DNA from: Flavobacteriales bacterium
GTDB lineage: Bacteria > Bacteroidota > Bacteroidia > Flavobacteriales_F > PHOS-HE28
Assembly: GCA_016710015.1 (NCBI GenBank)
Contig: JADJLR010000003.1
Location: 248,001-312,000 of the forward strand
Reading direction: 5' to 3'
DNA length: 64,000 bases
The translations under genes and the position numbers were made by a program. Positions within the stretch are counted from its first letter, which is position 1, and the number at the start of each line of letters is the position of its first letter. The notes under the pieces were generated by a model. The model was given only the letters and a program-made list of their open reading frames with translations, made no database searches and was not told where the DNA came from. Below are positions 52,888 to 63,600 of the stretch, one piece after another.

Positions 52888-54168
52888 TCAAACCACTTTC
52901 ACCAGAAAGTAGTTCTTCTTGCCTCGCTGCAACAGTAGGAACCTCCCGCTGATCAGATCTGCGGAATTCACCACGCGATCCTCCCCGACCTTGACGCGAT
53001 TCAGTGAAATGCTGTTCTCCTTCAGCGCACGTTTCGCCTCGCCTTTGGAGGCCAGGAAAGAGGTTCGATCAGCGAGCAGATCGATGATGCCGATCCCGCT
53101 CCCGAACAAGTCGCCCGACAATTCCGCCTGAGGTACACCCTCGAACACATCGATCCATTGCTGATCGGACAAACGGCCCAACGCATCGGCATCACCCTGT
53201 TCGAACAGGATCCCTGAAGCTTGGATCGCCCCTTGCAACTCCTGCTCTCCGTGGGTCCTGCGGGTGACCTCGGCGGCCAATCGTTTCTGCAAGGAACGCT
53301 GATGCGGTGCCCCGGCATGTTCCGCAATGAGCTTCTCGATCTCGTCCTGCTCCATGGTGGTGAAGATCCGAATGAAGCGTTCTGCCTCTTCATCCGCCAC
53401 ATTCAACCAGAACTGATAGAACTTATACGGGGAGGTCCGCTTCGCATCCAACCAGATGTTCCCCCCCTCACTCTTTCCGAACTTGGATCCATCGCTCTTG
53501 GTCAACAACGGCGTGGTGATCGCGAAGGCCGAACCACCATCCATGCGTCGGATCAACTCCGTCCCCGTGGTGATATTCCCCCACTGGTCGCTGCCGCCCA
53601 TTTGCAGGCTGCATTCCTTGTTCTTGTACAACCAATAGAAATCGTAGCCCTGTACCAACTGATAGCTGAACTCCGTGAAACTGAGTCCGGTCTCCAACCG
53701 GTTCTTCACGGAATCCTTGGCCATCATGTAGTTCACGGTGATGTGCTTGCCCACTTCGCGAATGAACCGGAGGAAGCCCATGTCCTTGAACCAATCGTAA
53801 TTATTGACGAGTTCGGCCGGGTTCGTCGCATGGTTGAAATCAAGGAACCGTTCAAGCTGTGCTTTGATGCAACGCTCGTTGTGGCGCAAGGCATCTTCAT
53901 CCAACAGATTCCGTTCAGCACTTTTGCCACTCGGATCGCCGACCATTCCGGTAGCTCCACCCACGAGGGCCACAGGCTTGTGGCCGCAACGTTGAAAATG
54001 GACCAGGATCATGATCTGGACCAGATTGCCGACGTGCAGGGAATCGGCGGTCGGATCAAAGCCGATGTAACCGCGCTGCACCCCTTTCGCCAAGTGTTCC
54101 TCCACACCGGGCATACTGTCGTGCAGCAGTCCACGCCAGCGTAATTCTTCTATGAATCCGTTCTTCAT
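52888..54168 (-). CDS. tyrS: Tyrosyl-tRNA synthetase
   Basis: 426 aa from the ATG at 54168; the frame runs far upstream as a shadow of the divergent SDR gene and is rejected. Class I signatures: HVGN (45-48) for HIGH and KFGKS in LTKSDGSKFGKSEGG (about 228-242) for KMSKS. Tyr-pocket residues are in YDFYWLYKN and GGSDQWGNI. The C-terminal S4-like RNA-binding domain (about 355-426) ends with LLQRGKKNYFLVKV. Charges tRNA-Tyr. Exact -7 box 45 nt upstream. Confidence 0.97.
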   Translation of the reverse strand: MKNGFIEELRWRGLLHDSMPGVEEHLAKGVQRGYIGFDPTADSLHVGNLVQIMILVHFQRCGHKPVALVGGATGMVGDPSGKSAERNLLDEDALRHNERCIKAQLERFLDFNHATNPAELVNNYDWFKDMGFLRFIREVGKHITVNYMMAKDSVKNRLETGLSFTEFSYQLVQGYDFYWLYKNKECSLQMGGSDQWGNITTGTELIRRMDGGSAFAITTPLLTKSDGSKFGKSEGGNIWLDAKRTSPYKFYQFWLNVADEEAERFIRIFTTMEQDEIEKLIAEHAGAPHQRSLQKRLAAEVTRRTHGEQELQGAIQASGILFEQGDADALGRLSDQQWIDVFEGVPQAELSGDLFGSGIGIIDLLADRTSFLASKGEAKRALKENSISLNRVKVGEDRVVNSADLISGRFLLLQRGKKNYFLVKVV

Positions 54169-54213
54169 TCCCTTTGATGCCGAGCAGATGGCAACGGCTT
54201 TGATCGACGGCGC

Positions 54214-54221
54214 CAAAGATA
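54214..54221 (-). promoter_or_regulatory. -7 promoter box of tyrS (TATCTTTG)
   Basis: Exact TAnnTTTG on the minus strand, 45 nt before the tyrS ATG, within the divergent promoter region of the SDR gene. Confidence 0.45.
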
Positions 54222-54239
54222 ACCGGGGCTTCAGGTCGC

Positions 54240-54247
54240 TACCTTGG
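54240..54247 (+). promoter_or_regulatory. -7-like box TACCTTGG
   Basis: One mismatch from TAnnTTTG, ending 4 nt before the ATG at 54252, so transcription and translation would start almost together. Confidence 0.35.
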
Positions 54248-54251
54248 CCGC

Positions 54252-55253
54252 ATGGATCTGGTGACCGGTGCCACAGGGATCGTGGGCGCGCATGTGCTGC
54301 TGGAGTGCGCTCGCAAAGGCCCTGTCCGCGCGATCCATCGTGCGCATGGTGATCGGTCCATCGTTGAACGGATCTTTCGACATTACGGAGATGAAGGACA
54401 GTTGTCGCGTGTCCAATGGCAGCAGGCCGATGTAGAGGATGTCGATGCCTTGAGCGATGCGATGCTAGGGATCCGATACGTATACCACGCTGCGGCCATC
54501 GTGTCCTTCGACCCACGTGATGCAACGGCAATGCACCGTGTGAACGTGCGTGGCACAGCGCGAGTGGTGAATACCGCCTTGGCACAAGGGGTGGAGCGAT
54601 TGTGCCACGTGAGTTCAACTGCAGCGATCGGTGCAGCAGCGGCGGGGCTCTTGCGCAATGAGGAGCTTCCCTGGGCAGCCACGAAGCGGACTTCGGCGTA
54701 TGCCATGAGCAAGTATGCTGCGGAATTGGAGGTCCAGCGTGGGATCGCAGAAGGCCTGGATGCTGTGATCGTGAACCCATGCGTGGTCTTGGGTCCCGGC
54801 ATCCCTGGACGCAGTTCCATGACCTTGGTGGAGCGCTTGCGGAAAGGCACGAAGTGGTACCCTCCGGGATCGAATGCCGTGGTGGATGCTCGCGATGTAG
54901 CAGCATGCATGGTACGCTCGATCGAACGAGGTGGCTCGGGCGAACGCTATTTATTGGTCGGCGAGAACATCCGATACCAAGCGCTATTCGGATTGATGGC
55001 GCAAGCGTTCGAACAGCCCATACCGGACCGGGCCATCCGGCCGTGGATGTTGCAACTGGGCTGGCGACTGGAGAAAGTGCGGAGTACCCTACTCGGTTCC
55101 GTGCCACTATTGACGGCTGCAACGGCCCACAGTGCGCTCATCGAACGCGGCTATGATGCCAGCAAAGCACGCAAGGAATTGGCTTTCGATTTCCGTTCAG
55201 CAAAAGATGCTGTAGAGAATGTGGCTCGCTTCCTTCGCGAACAAGCCTACTGA
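54252..55253 (+). CDS. Extended short-chain dehydrogenase/epimerase
   Basis: 333 aa. NAD(P)-binding GATGIVG (6-12), HAAAIVSF (about 79-86), a Ser in HVSSTAA (about 119-125) and the YxxxK pair Y150/K154 (YAMSK). The sequence is nearest to the dihydroflavonol-4-reductase / 3-beta-hydroxysteroid-like SDR set. Substrate unknown. There are no obvious sugar-nucleotide genes around it. Convergent overlap of 7 nt with the DUF4296 gene. Confidence 0.85.
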   Translation: MDLVTGATGIVGAHVLLECARKGPVRAIHRAHGDRSIVERIFRHYGDEGQLSRVQWQQADVEDVDALSDAMLGIRYVYHAAAIVSFDPRDATAMHRVNVRGTARVVNTALAQGVERLCHVSSTAAIGAAAAGLLRNEELPWAATKRTSAYAMSKYAAELEVQRGIAEGLDAVIVNPCVVLGPGIPGRSSMTLVERLRKGTKWYPPGSNAVVDARDVAACMVRSIERGGSGERYLLVGENIRYQALFGLMAQAFEQPIPDRAIRPWMLQLGWRLEKVRSTLLGSVPLLTAATAHSALIERGYDASKARKELAFDFRSAKDAVENVARFLREQAY

Positions 55254-55585
55254 GGAAGCTCGTCCTTGCGTCGCACCAATTCGGCCATGATCGCCTCGTA
55301 GATCCGTTGCATTTCCTCCGGCTGACCGGAATAGTATTTGAATGACCGGTCGAATTCCGCTTGAGTGATGCCTTGCTCTCGGAACATCTCCGCGTAATGA
55401 TCACCTCCAGGTATGGAGGTCGCGTGGTCGATGACGAGCTCATGATTCATCCGCGCCTCGATCAATTGGGCCTCCAACAAGACCTGCTGGAAACGCTCTG
55501 GAGGCAACACACCGTCCGGCACCTCTTGTGGTCCACCGGAACAGCTGAACAAAAGCAACAAGCCGATCGCGACCAAGCTCCTCAT
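55247..55585 (-). CDS. DUF4296-like lipoprotein
   Basis: 112 aa from the ATG at 55585, overlapping the pyrC stop as ATGA. Lipobox LLLFSC gives lipidated Cys about 15. The remainder is helical with LPPERFQQVLLEAQLIEARMNH in outline and GITQAEFDRSFKYYSGQPEEMQRIYEA in outline, the pattern of DUF4296 proteins confined to Bacteroidetes. Function unknown. Third gene of the pyrC operon. Confidence 0.8.
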   Translation of the reverse strand: MRSLVAIGLLLLFSCSGGPQEVPDGVLPPERFQQVLLEAQLIEARMNHELVIDHATSIPGGDHYAEMFREQGITQAEFDRSFKYYSGQPEEMQRIYEAIMAELVRRKDELPQ

Positions 55586-56919
55586 GGTGTGAAGTGCAAT
55601 CGGGCTCCACGCACGGTCCGGTCCACCCGCCCGTTGGCGAACACCAAGTCGCCATTCACCCATGTATTCACCACGCGCGAACCGAACCGCTGGCCTTCAA
55701 AAGGAGACCAGCCGCATTTGGAAAGTACGTTGCTGGGTTCCACGGTCCAGGGTGCTTGCCGATCCACCAATACCAGATCAGCATGGTAGCCCTCGCTGAC
55801 ATGACCGCGGCCTTCGATCTTGAACATGCGGGCGGGTGCATGGCAGAGCTTCTCCACCACTTGTGCAAGTGTGAATACGCCTTGCTCCTCCATCTCCAGC
55901 ATGGCGACCAACGAATGCTGGATCAAGGGACCGCCCGATGGACATTGTGCGTATAGCTGTGATTTCTCAGCACGTGTATGGGGCGCGTGATCGGTTGCGA
56001 CCACATCGATGCGACCGTCGATCACCCCTTGCCGTACCGCATCGCGATCGGCCATCGACTTTACGGCCGGGTTCCATTTGATAAAAGCGCCTTTGGTGGC
56101 ATAGTCCGCATCCGTGAACCACAGGTGATGGATGCATGCTTCCGCCGTGATCCGCTTGTTCTCCAATGGACCGGGTTCGAACAACTCCACTTCACGGGCC
56201 GTACTGATGTGCAGGACATGCAAACGCGTACCATGTGTGCGAGCAAGTGCAACGGCATTGCTGCTGGAGGTATAGCACGCTTCGGCATCACGGATCACCG
56301 GATGCTGATCCATCGGAATATCGGCACCGTACTTGGCCACGGCGGCATTCATGTTCCGGCGGATGGTGGCTTCATCTTCCGCATGGATGGCGAGGAGCAT
56401 GTGGGCATTGCTGAACAGTCGCTCCAACGTGACCGGATCATCCACGAGCATATTCCCGGTACTCGAACCCAGGAACGCTTTCAGGCCACATACCCGCGTA
56501 GGATCCGTGCGCAAAGCCTCGTCCAAGTTGTCGTTGCTCACGCCCATGTAGAACGAATAGTTCACACTTGAATGCGCAGCACCCAATGTGTATTTCGCAG
56601 CGAGCAACTCTTGTGTCAGGGTTTGTGGCACCGTGTTGGGCATCTCCATGAAACTGGTGACACCACCAGCAGCTGCAGCAGCCGTCGCATGTGCGATGTC
56701 CTCCTTGTGCGTTAGGCCGGGTTCGCGGAAATGCACTTGATCATCGATCACACCAGGTAGAAGCAACCGGCCTTTGGCATCCATATCCGTTGCACTTCTC
56801 GCATTACCGATGCCCTCCAGTGCGATGCGTTCAATGATGCCGCCGCGCACCAGCACATCAGCTTGGAATGTGGTGCCTGCATCGGCCACTACGACATCAC
56901 GGATCACGAAGTCGCTCAT
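55582..56919 (-). CDS. pyrC: Dihydroorotase
   Basis: 445 aa. Metal-binding start PGVIDDQVHFREPGLTHKEDI in outline (about 56-75), EMPNTVP (about 91-97), HAEDE (about 180), the HxLHIST block near 237 and VATDHAPHTRAEK (about 311-323) with the catalytic Asp. The first ligand motif reads DQVH rather than the usual DxHxH, a variant I recall from other Bacteroidetes dihydroorotases. Makes dihydroorotate in pyrimidine synthesis. Overlaps the upstream glycosyltransferase as ATGA. Confidence 0.94.
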   Translation of the reverse strand: MSDFVIRDVVVADAGTTFQADVLVRGGIIERIALEGIGNARSATDMDAKGRLLLPGVIDDQVHFREPGLTHKEDIAHATAAAAAGGVTSFMEMPNTVPQTLTQELLAAKYTLGAAHSSVNYSFYMGVSNDNLDEALRTDPTRVCGLKAFLGSSTGNMLVDDPVTLERLFSNAHMLLAIHAEDEATIRRNMNAAVAKYGADIPMDQHPVIRDAEACYTSSSNAVALARTHGTRLHVLHISTAREVELFEPGPLENKRITAEACIHHLWFTDADYATKGAFIKWNPAVKSMADRDAVRQGVIDGRIDVVATDHAPHTRAEKSQLYAQCPSGGPLIQHSLVAMLEMEEQGVFTLAQVVEKLCHAPARMFKIEGRGHVSEGYHADLVLVDRQAPWTVEPSNVLSKCGWSPFEGQRFGSRVVNTWVNGDLVFANGRVDRTVRGARLHFTP

Positions 56920-57635
56920 GGTCGTGGAATGCGGCTACGCATCTTCAACACTCCGATCACAGCTTCGCTGATGATGCCTTTGTCCATCTTGCTCTTTCCT
57001 TTCTGCCGATCCACGAAGGTGATGGGCACTTCAATGATCTTGAAGCCGGCAAGGCGAACGCGGTATTTCATTTCGATCTGGAAAGCGTAACCGGTGAAGC
57101 GGACCTCATTCAACGGCAGTGTTTCCAGAACATGCTTTTGGTAACAAACGAAACCTGCGGTCGTATCCCGAACGCCGAGCCACAGCACCATGCGCACGTA
57201 CAACGAAGCGCAATAGCTCAACAGGATCCGGTGCCAGGACCAATCCTTCACTTGACCACCTCGCACATAACGAGAACCTACGCTCATATCGGCACCATCC
57301 ACTGCACAGGCCCTGTACAGTCGCAGCAGATCGTTCGGGTCGTGTGAAAAGTCCGCATCCATTTCGAACACGAATCGGTACCCCTTCTCAAGGGCCCATT
57401 GGAAGCCCATGATATAGGCCGTGCCCAATCCCAACTTTCCCGATCGTTCCAACAAATGGAGCCGGCCAACGGCACCGCTCTTCATCTCCTTGACGAGCGC
57501 GGCCGTGCCATCTGGCGAACCGTCGTCAACAACGAGTACATCGAAGGCAGGATCCAGCCGAAGTACATGTGCCAGGATCTCCTGGATGTTCTCCTTCTCG
57601 TTGAAAGTGGGGATGATGACCAGTCGTTCACTCAA
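56916..57635 (-). CDS. Dolichol-phosphate-mannose-synthase-like glycosyltransferase
   Basis: 239 aa from a TTG at 57635 (no ATG near; the first residues IIPTFNEKENI are already the GT2 start). GT2 motifs: VVDDGSPDGT (about 35-44), FEMDADFSHDP (about 89-99, DxD-type) and the acceptor QxxRW-like region at about 148-155. The DPM1/Ppm1 family transfers a hexose from GDP- or UDP-sugar to polyprenyl phosphate. No transmembrane tail. It starts the operon with pyrC and the DUF4296 gene; a -7 box lies 20 nt upstream. Confidence 0.9.
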   Translation of the reverse strand: MSERLVIIPTFNEKENIQEILAHVLRLDPAFDVLVVDDGSPDGTAALVKEMKSGAVGRLHLLERSGKLGLGTAYIMGFQWALEKGYRFVFEMDADFSHDPNDLLRLYRACAVDGADMSVGSRYVRGGQVKDWSWHRILLSYCASLYVRMVLWLGVRDTTAGFVCYQKHVLETLPLNEVRFTGYAFQIEMKYRVRLAGFKIIEVPITFVDRQKGKSKMDKGIISEAVIGVLKMRSRIPRP

Positions 57636-57655
57636 GGCCGTGGATCGTAGGGGGC

Positions 57656-57663
57656 CAAAGATA
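57656..57663 (-). promoter_or_regulatory. -7 promoter box of the glycosyltransferase-pyrC operon (TATCTTTG)
   Basis: Exact TAnnTTTG on the minus strand, 20 nt before the TTG start and 20 nt after the stop codon of the giant repeat gene. Confidence 0.45.
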
Positions 57664-57683
57664 GCCCGACCGAGACGCTGGGA

Positions 57684-60600
57684 TCAGCGCACCAGCGTGA
57701 CATGACCGACCCGCTCGATCCGAGCGCCGGAGTACTTGTCCTTGGCCACCAGCTTCCAGACGTACACACCGATCGGAACTTCTGTACCATCGCTGAAGCG
57801 TCCATCCCAACCCGCACGGGGTTCCGTAGTGCGGTATAGCGGTTGTCCCCAACGATCGAAGATGTCGAAGCGGTAGGTGCTTTCATCGATCCCGATGACC
57901 ACCGGTTTGAACGTGTCATTGAAGCCGCTGCCGTCGGGTGTGAATGCATTGGGAACCAGCACGGCCGGTCCATCCTCCACTACGATCACATCACAGATCG
58001 AATCCGTGCAATTCGCGGATGCAGCGACCGAGAGGCAAACAACATATTCGCTGCCTAGGACCGACAAGAACTCATGACTCGGGTTCACCGAAGTCGAGGT
58101 CGCTTGCCCCGCAAAATTCCATAGATAGTCGTTTCCTCCTGTGGACGTGTTGTTGAATTGCACGACCGGATCGAAGGTGTTCACCTGTTCCGGGACATGA
58201 TAGAAATCCGCGATGGGTTGCTCGTAGATCGTGATCAGGTCATTGGCATCCACGGTATCGGCTCCGCAACCTACCCCGGCATCGATCACCAAGAGCACAT
58301 CGTAGGTACCGGCTTCGTTGAATACCCGTTGAATGGGTGCACAGTCCTCCACCACTTCGCCATTCCAAAGGACCCACGTACACGCACCGGCCCCAGCGTA
58401 GGAACTGATCAGCGTGACCTCCGCAGGGGTACATCCTTCGTTACCGATCACGGTGATCTCCGCATTCGGCATAGGCACGACTTGCACATCGATCGCGGCG
58501 ACCGCAGCTGGGCAAGGTGCCGCAGCATTCACGGTGTAGGTATAGTTACCCGGTTGATCCACTGAAGGCGTGAACGTACCATTGTTCGCTGTGCCGCCCG
58601 GAGCGGACCATTGACCACCGCTGTTCGGGGTTCCGAGTAGAACATCGATCAGTACCAGGGTCGTATCACTGTTCTCGCACAGGGTGATCTGTGCATCGCT
58701 TCCAGCATCCGCAGCTTGGCTGATGGCGATGAACAACTGTGCTTCATCACTTCCACATGGAGCAGTGCCCACCACCGTGTACGTATAGGTGCCCGGCTGG
58801 TCATTCGCAGGTGCGAACGTGCTGCTAACAGCTTCGCCGCTAGGCCCGGTCCAGATCCCCGCAGGTTGTGGCGTACCACCCAACTCAGCGATCAATCCGA
58901 AGGGATCATTCGATGAGCATAATGTGATGACGGCATCCTCTCCAGCATCCGGGACCGGAGCGATCAGGACATTCACCGTCGCACTGGCATTCACGCAAGG
59001 CGCAATACCCGAAACCGTGTAGGTGTAGGTTCCGGACTCATCGACCATCGGATCAAGTGTGGTCGGGTGTAGGGATCCATCCGGACCTGTCCAAACACCG
59101 CCTGCATCCAATGTTCCGCCCAATCCTTCGAACAGCGAAATGGTCGGCGAAGAAGCACACAGGGTAAGCGTACCACTGGATCCGGCCAAGGGTGCTGTAT
59201 TCGCCACGATGGTCAATGTGGCTTGATCGTCCGGGCAATCCACACCTCCATCAACGGTATAGATGTATGTTCCGCTGGCAGAGGTGGTTGGTGCGAATTG
59301 CGCAGGAACAACACTTCCGCCGAAGGTCCATTCGCCGCCAGCATCTGGGGAACCCAACAATTGTGTGGTCATGGTGAAGGGTGCCGCTGTTGAACAAAGT
59401 GTAAGACTGTTATCCGAACCGGCATCCGGACCTATGAGCACATCGACTTCGACCTGTGCGGAAACAGCAAGGCACACCACACCGACCAGGGTGTAGGTAT
59501 AGTCACCAGCTGGATCATTACCTGGGTCGAAGGAACCGGAATTCGGACCTGATGGGCCGGACCAGGTACCGCCAGAACTCGGCGACCCGCCAAGCAAACC
59601 GATGAGGCCAATAGGATCGGCACCTGCACAAACGGTCAAGGAACCGTCCGTCCCCGCGTTCTGTGCTTGCTCCAAGGTCACAGTAACCGCTGAAGAGGAC
59701 GAACTACACGGTGCTGTTGCCACCAAGGTGTAGGAGTATACGCCAGCGCTCATCGTGGCTGGATCATACGTACTGCCGATCACTGGACTTGGGCCGCTCC
59801 ACGTGCCGCCTGCATCTGCACCCGTTAGTTGCGTGAACAGATCGATCGAACTGCCATTGCTGCATACCGTGATCAAGCCATCTGCACCTGCGTTCGGCGA
59901 ACCCGTCTCGTTCACCGTGACCGTTGCACTTGCGTTGCTGCAGGGTGCCACTCCTGTCACCGTGTACACGTACGCACCCGGTGTCATTGTCGCTGGATCG
60001 TAGTTGCCACCGACCACTGGGCTTGGGCCTGCCCATGTTCCACCTGCTTGTGGTGCGCCACCCAAGTTCGTGAACAAGGACACTGCCGCACTGCTGCTGC
60101 ACACCGTGAGGGTTCCGTCCGTACCTGCGTTCGTCGCCGCGTTCTCCGTGACCGTTACCGTGGATGCATCGCCAACACACGGTGCTGTTGCCACCAAGGT
60201 GTAGGTGTACACGCCAGCGCTCATCGTGGCTGGATCATACGTACTGCCGATCACTGGACTTGGGCCGCTCCACGTGCCGCCTGCATCTGCACCCGTTAGT
60301 TGCGTGAACAGATCGATCGAACTGCCATTGCTGCATACCGTGATCAAGCCATCTGCACCTGCGTTCGGCGAACCCGTCTCGTTCACCGTGACCGTTGCAC
60401 TTGCGTTCGCTGCAGGGTGCCACTCCTGTCACCGTGTACACGTACGCACCCGGTGTCATTGTCGCCGGATCATAGTTGCCACCGACCACTGGGCTTGGGC
60501 CTGCCCATGTTCCACCTGCTTGTGGTGCTCCACCCAAGTTCGTGAACAAGGACACTGCCGCACTGCTGCTGCACACCGTGAGGGTTCCGTCCGTACCTGC

Positions 60601-63600
60601 GTTCGTCGCCGCGTTCTCCGTGACCGTTACCGTGGATGCATCGCCAACACACGGTGCTGTTGCCACCAAGGTGTAGGTGTACACGCCAGCGCTCATCGTG
60701 GCTGGATCATACGTACTGCCAATCACTGCGCTTGGACCGCTCCACGTGCCGCCTGCATCTGCACCCGTTAGTTGCGTGAACAGATCGATCGAACTGCCAT
60801 TGCTGCATACCGTGATCGAGCCATCCGTGCCCGCGTTCGGTGAGCCGGTCTCGTTCACTGTGACCGTTGCACTTGCATTCGCGCAAGGTGCTACTCCGGT
60901 TACTGTGTACACATACGCACCCGGTGTCATTGTCGCTGGATCGTAGTTGCCACCGACCACTGGACTTGGGCCGCTCCATGTTCCGCCTGCTTGGGGGGAT
61001 CCACCCAACGTTCGTGAACAAGGACACTGCCGCACTGCTGCTGCACACCGTGAGGGTTCCGTCCGTACCTGCGTTCGTTGCCTGCGTTCTCCGTGACCGT
61101 TACCGTGGAGCATCGCCACACAGGGGCTGCTGCCACGGGGGGGGGGGGGCGCCGGGGGGCGCGCGGGGGGGGGCGGCGGGGGGGGGGGGGGGGGGGGGGG
61201 GGGGTTGCGTTCGCACAGGGTGCCACACCGGTCACCGTGTACACGTACCCGCCCGGTGTCATCGTCGATGGATCGTAGTTGCCACCGACCACTGGACTTG
61301 GGCCAGCCCATGTGCCACCTGCTTGTGGTGCTCCGCCCAGACCGGTCGTGAACAAGCGACACTGCCGCACCGCTGCTGCACACCGTCAGCGGTTCCGTCC
61401 GTACCTGCGTTCGGGGCCGCGTTCTCCGTGACCGTTACCGTGGCCGTTGCGTTCGCACAGGGTGCTACACCGGTGACCGTGTACACGTACGCACCCGGTG
61501 TCATCGTCGATGGATCGTAGTTGCCACCGACCACTGGACTTGGGCCAGCCCATGTGCCACCTGCTTGTGGTGCTCCGCCTGAACCGGTCGAACAAGGCGA
61601 CCTGCCGCACCGCTGCTGCACAATGTCAGCGTTCCGTTCGTACCTGCGTTCGTCGCCGCGTTCTCCGTGACCGTTACCGTGGCCGTTGCGTTCGCGCAAG
61701 GTGCTACACCGGTGACCGTGTACACGTACGCACCCGGTGTCATTGTCGCCGGATCATAGTTGCCACCGACCACTGGACTTGGGCCAGCCCATGTGCCGCC
61801 TGCTTGTGGTGCTCCGCCTAGACCGGTCGAGAGAGCGACCGATGCACCGTTGCTACACAACGTCAGCGGTCCGTTGGTGCCTGCGTTCGTGGCTGTGTTC
61901 TCCGTGACCGTTACCGTGGCCGTTGCGTTCGCACAAGGTGCTACACCGGTGACCGTGTACACGTACGCACCCGGTGTCATTGTCGCCGGATCATAGTTGC
62001 CACCGACCACTGGACTTGGGCCAGCCCATGTGCCGCCTGCTTGTGGTGCTCCGCCTAGACCGGTCAGAGAGCGACCGATGCACCGTTGCTACACAACGTC
62101 AGCGGTCCGTTGGTGCCTGCGTTCGTGGCTGTGTTCTCCGTGACCGTTACCGTGGCCGTTGCGTTCGCACAAGGTGCTACACCGGTGACCGTGTACACGT
62201 ACGCACCCGGTGTCATTGTCGCCGGATCATAGTTGCCACCGACCACTGGACTTGGGCCGCCCATGTTCCGCCTGCTTGTGGTGCTCCGCCTAGACCGGTC
62301 GAGAGAGCGACCGATGCACCGTTGCTACACAATGTCAGCGGTCCGTTGGTGCCTGCGTTCGTGGCTGTGTTCTCCGTGACCGTTACCGTGGCCGTTGCGT
62401 TCGCACAAGGTGCTACACCGGTGACCGTGTACACGTACGCACCCGGTGTCATTGTCGCCGGATCATAGTTGCCACCGACCACTGGACTTGGGCCGCTCCA
62501 TGTTCCGCCTGCTTGTGGTGCTCCGCCTAGACCGGTCGAGAGAGCGACCGATGCACCGTTGCTACACAATGTCAGCGGTCCGTTGGTGCCTGCGTTCGTG
62601 GCTGTGTTCTCCGTGACCGTTACCGTGGCCGTTGCGTTCGCACAAGGTGCTACACCGGTGACCGTGTACACGTACGCAACAGGTGTCATTGTCGCCGGAT
62701 CATAGTTGCCACCGACCACTGGACTTGGGCCAGCTCCATGTTCCGCCTGCTTGTGGTGCTCCGCCTAGACCGGTCGAGAGAGCGACCGATGCACCGTTGC
62801 TACACAATGTCAGCGGTCCGTTGGTGCCTGCGTTCGTGGCTGTGTTCTCCGTGACCGTTACCGTGGCCGTTGCGTTCGCACAAGGTGCTACACCGGTGAC
62901 CGTGTACACGTACGCACCCGGTGTCATTGTCGCCGGATCATAGTTGCCACCGACCACTGGACTTGGGCCGCTCCATGTTCCGCCTGCTTGTGGTGCTCCG
63001 CCTAGACCGGTCGAGAGAGCGACCGATGCACCGTTGCTACACAATGTCAGCGGTCCGTTGGTGCCTGCGTTCGTGGCTGTGTTCTCCGTGACCGTTACCG
63101 TGGCCGTTGCGTTCGCACAAGGTGCTACACCGGTGACCGTGTACACGTACGCACCCGGTGTCATTGTCGCCGGATCATAGTTGCCACCGACCACTGGACT
63201 TGGGCCGCTCCATGTTCCGCCTGCTTGTGGTGCTCCGCCTAGACCGGTCGAGAGAGCGACCGATGCACCGTTGCTACACAATGTCAGTGGTCCGTTGGTG
63301 CCTGCGTTCGTGGCTGTGTTCTCCGTGACCGTTACCGTGGCCGTTGCGTTCGCACAAGGTGCTACACCGGTGACCGTGTACACGTACGCACCCGGTGTCA
63401 TTGTCGCCGGATCATAGTTGCCACCGACCACTGGACTTGGGCCGCTCCATGTTCCGCCTGCTTGTGGTGCTCCGCCTAGACCGGTCGAGAGAGCGACCGA
63501 TGCACCGTTGCTACACAATGTCAGCGGTCCGTTGGTGCCTGCGTTCGTGGCTGTGTTCTCCGTGACCGTTACCGTGGCCGTTGCGTTCGCACAAGGTGCT

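Noticed and set aside
54169..55122. 318-residue N-terminal extension of the TyrS frame
   Set aside because: Lies antisense to the SDR gene, is Arg/Ser/Pro-rich and precedes the conserved synthetase start; an exact -7 box lies inside it.
60235..62740. Programmed frameshifting in the giant gene
   Set aside because: Indels are scattered, of both signs, lack a slippery site and coincide with repeat merging; error is the simpler explanation.
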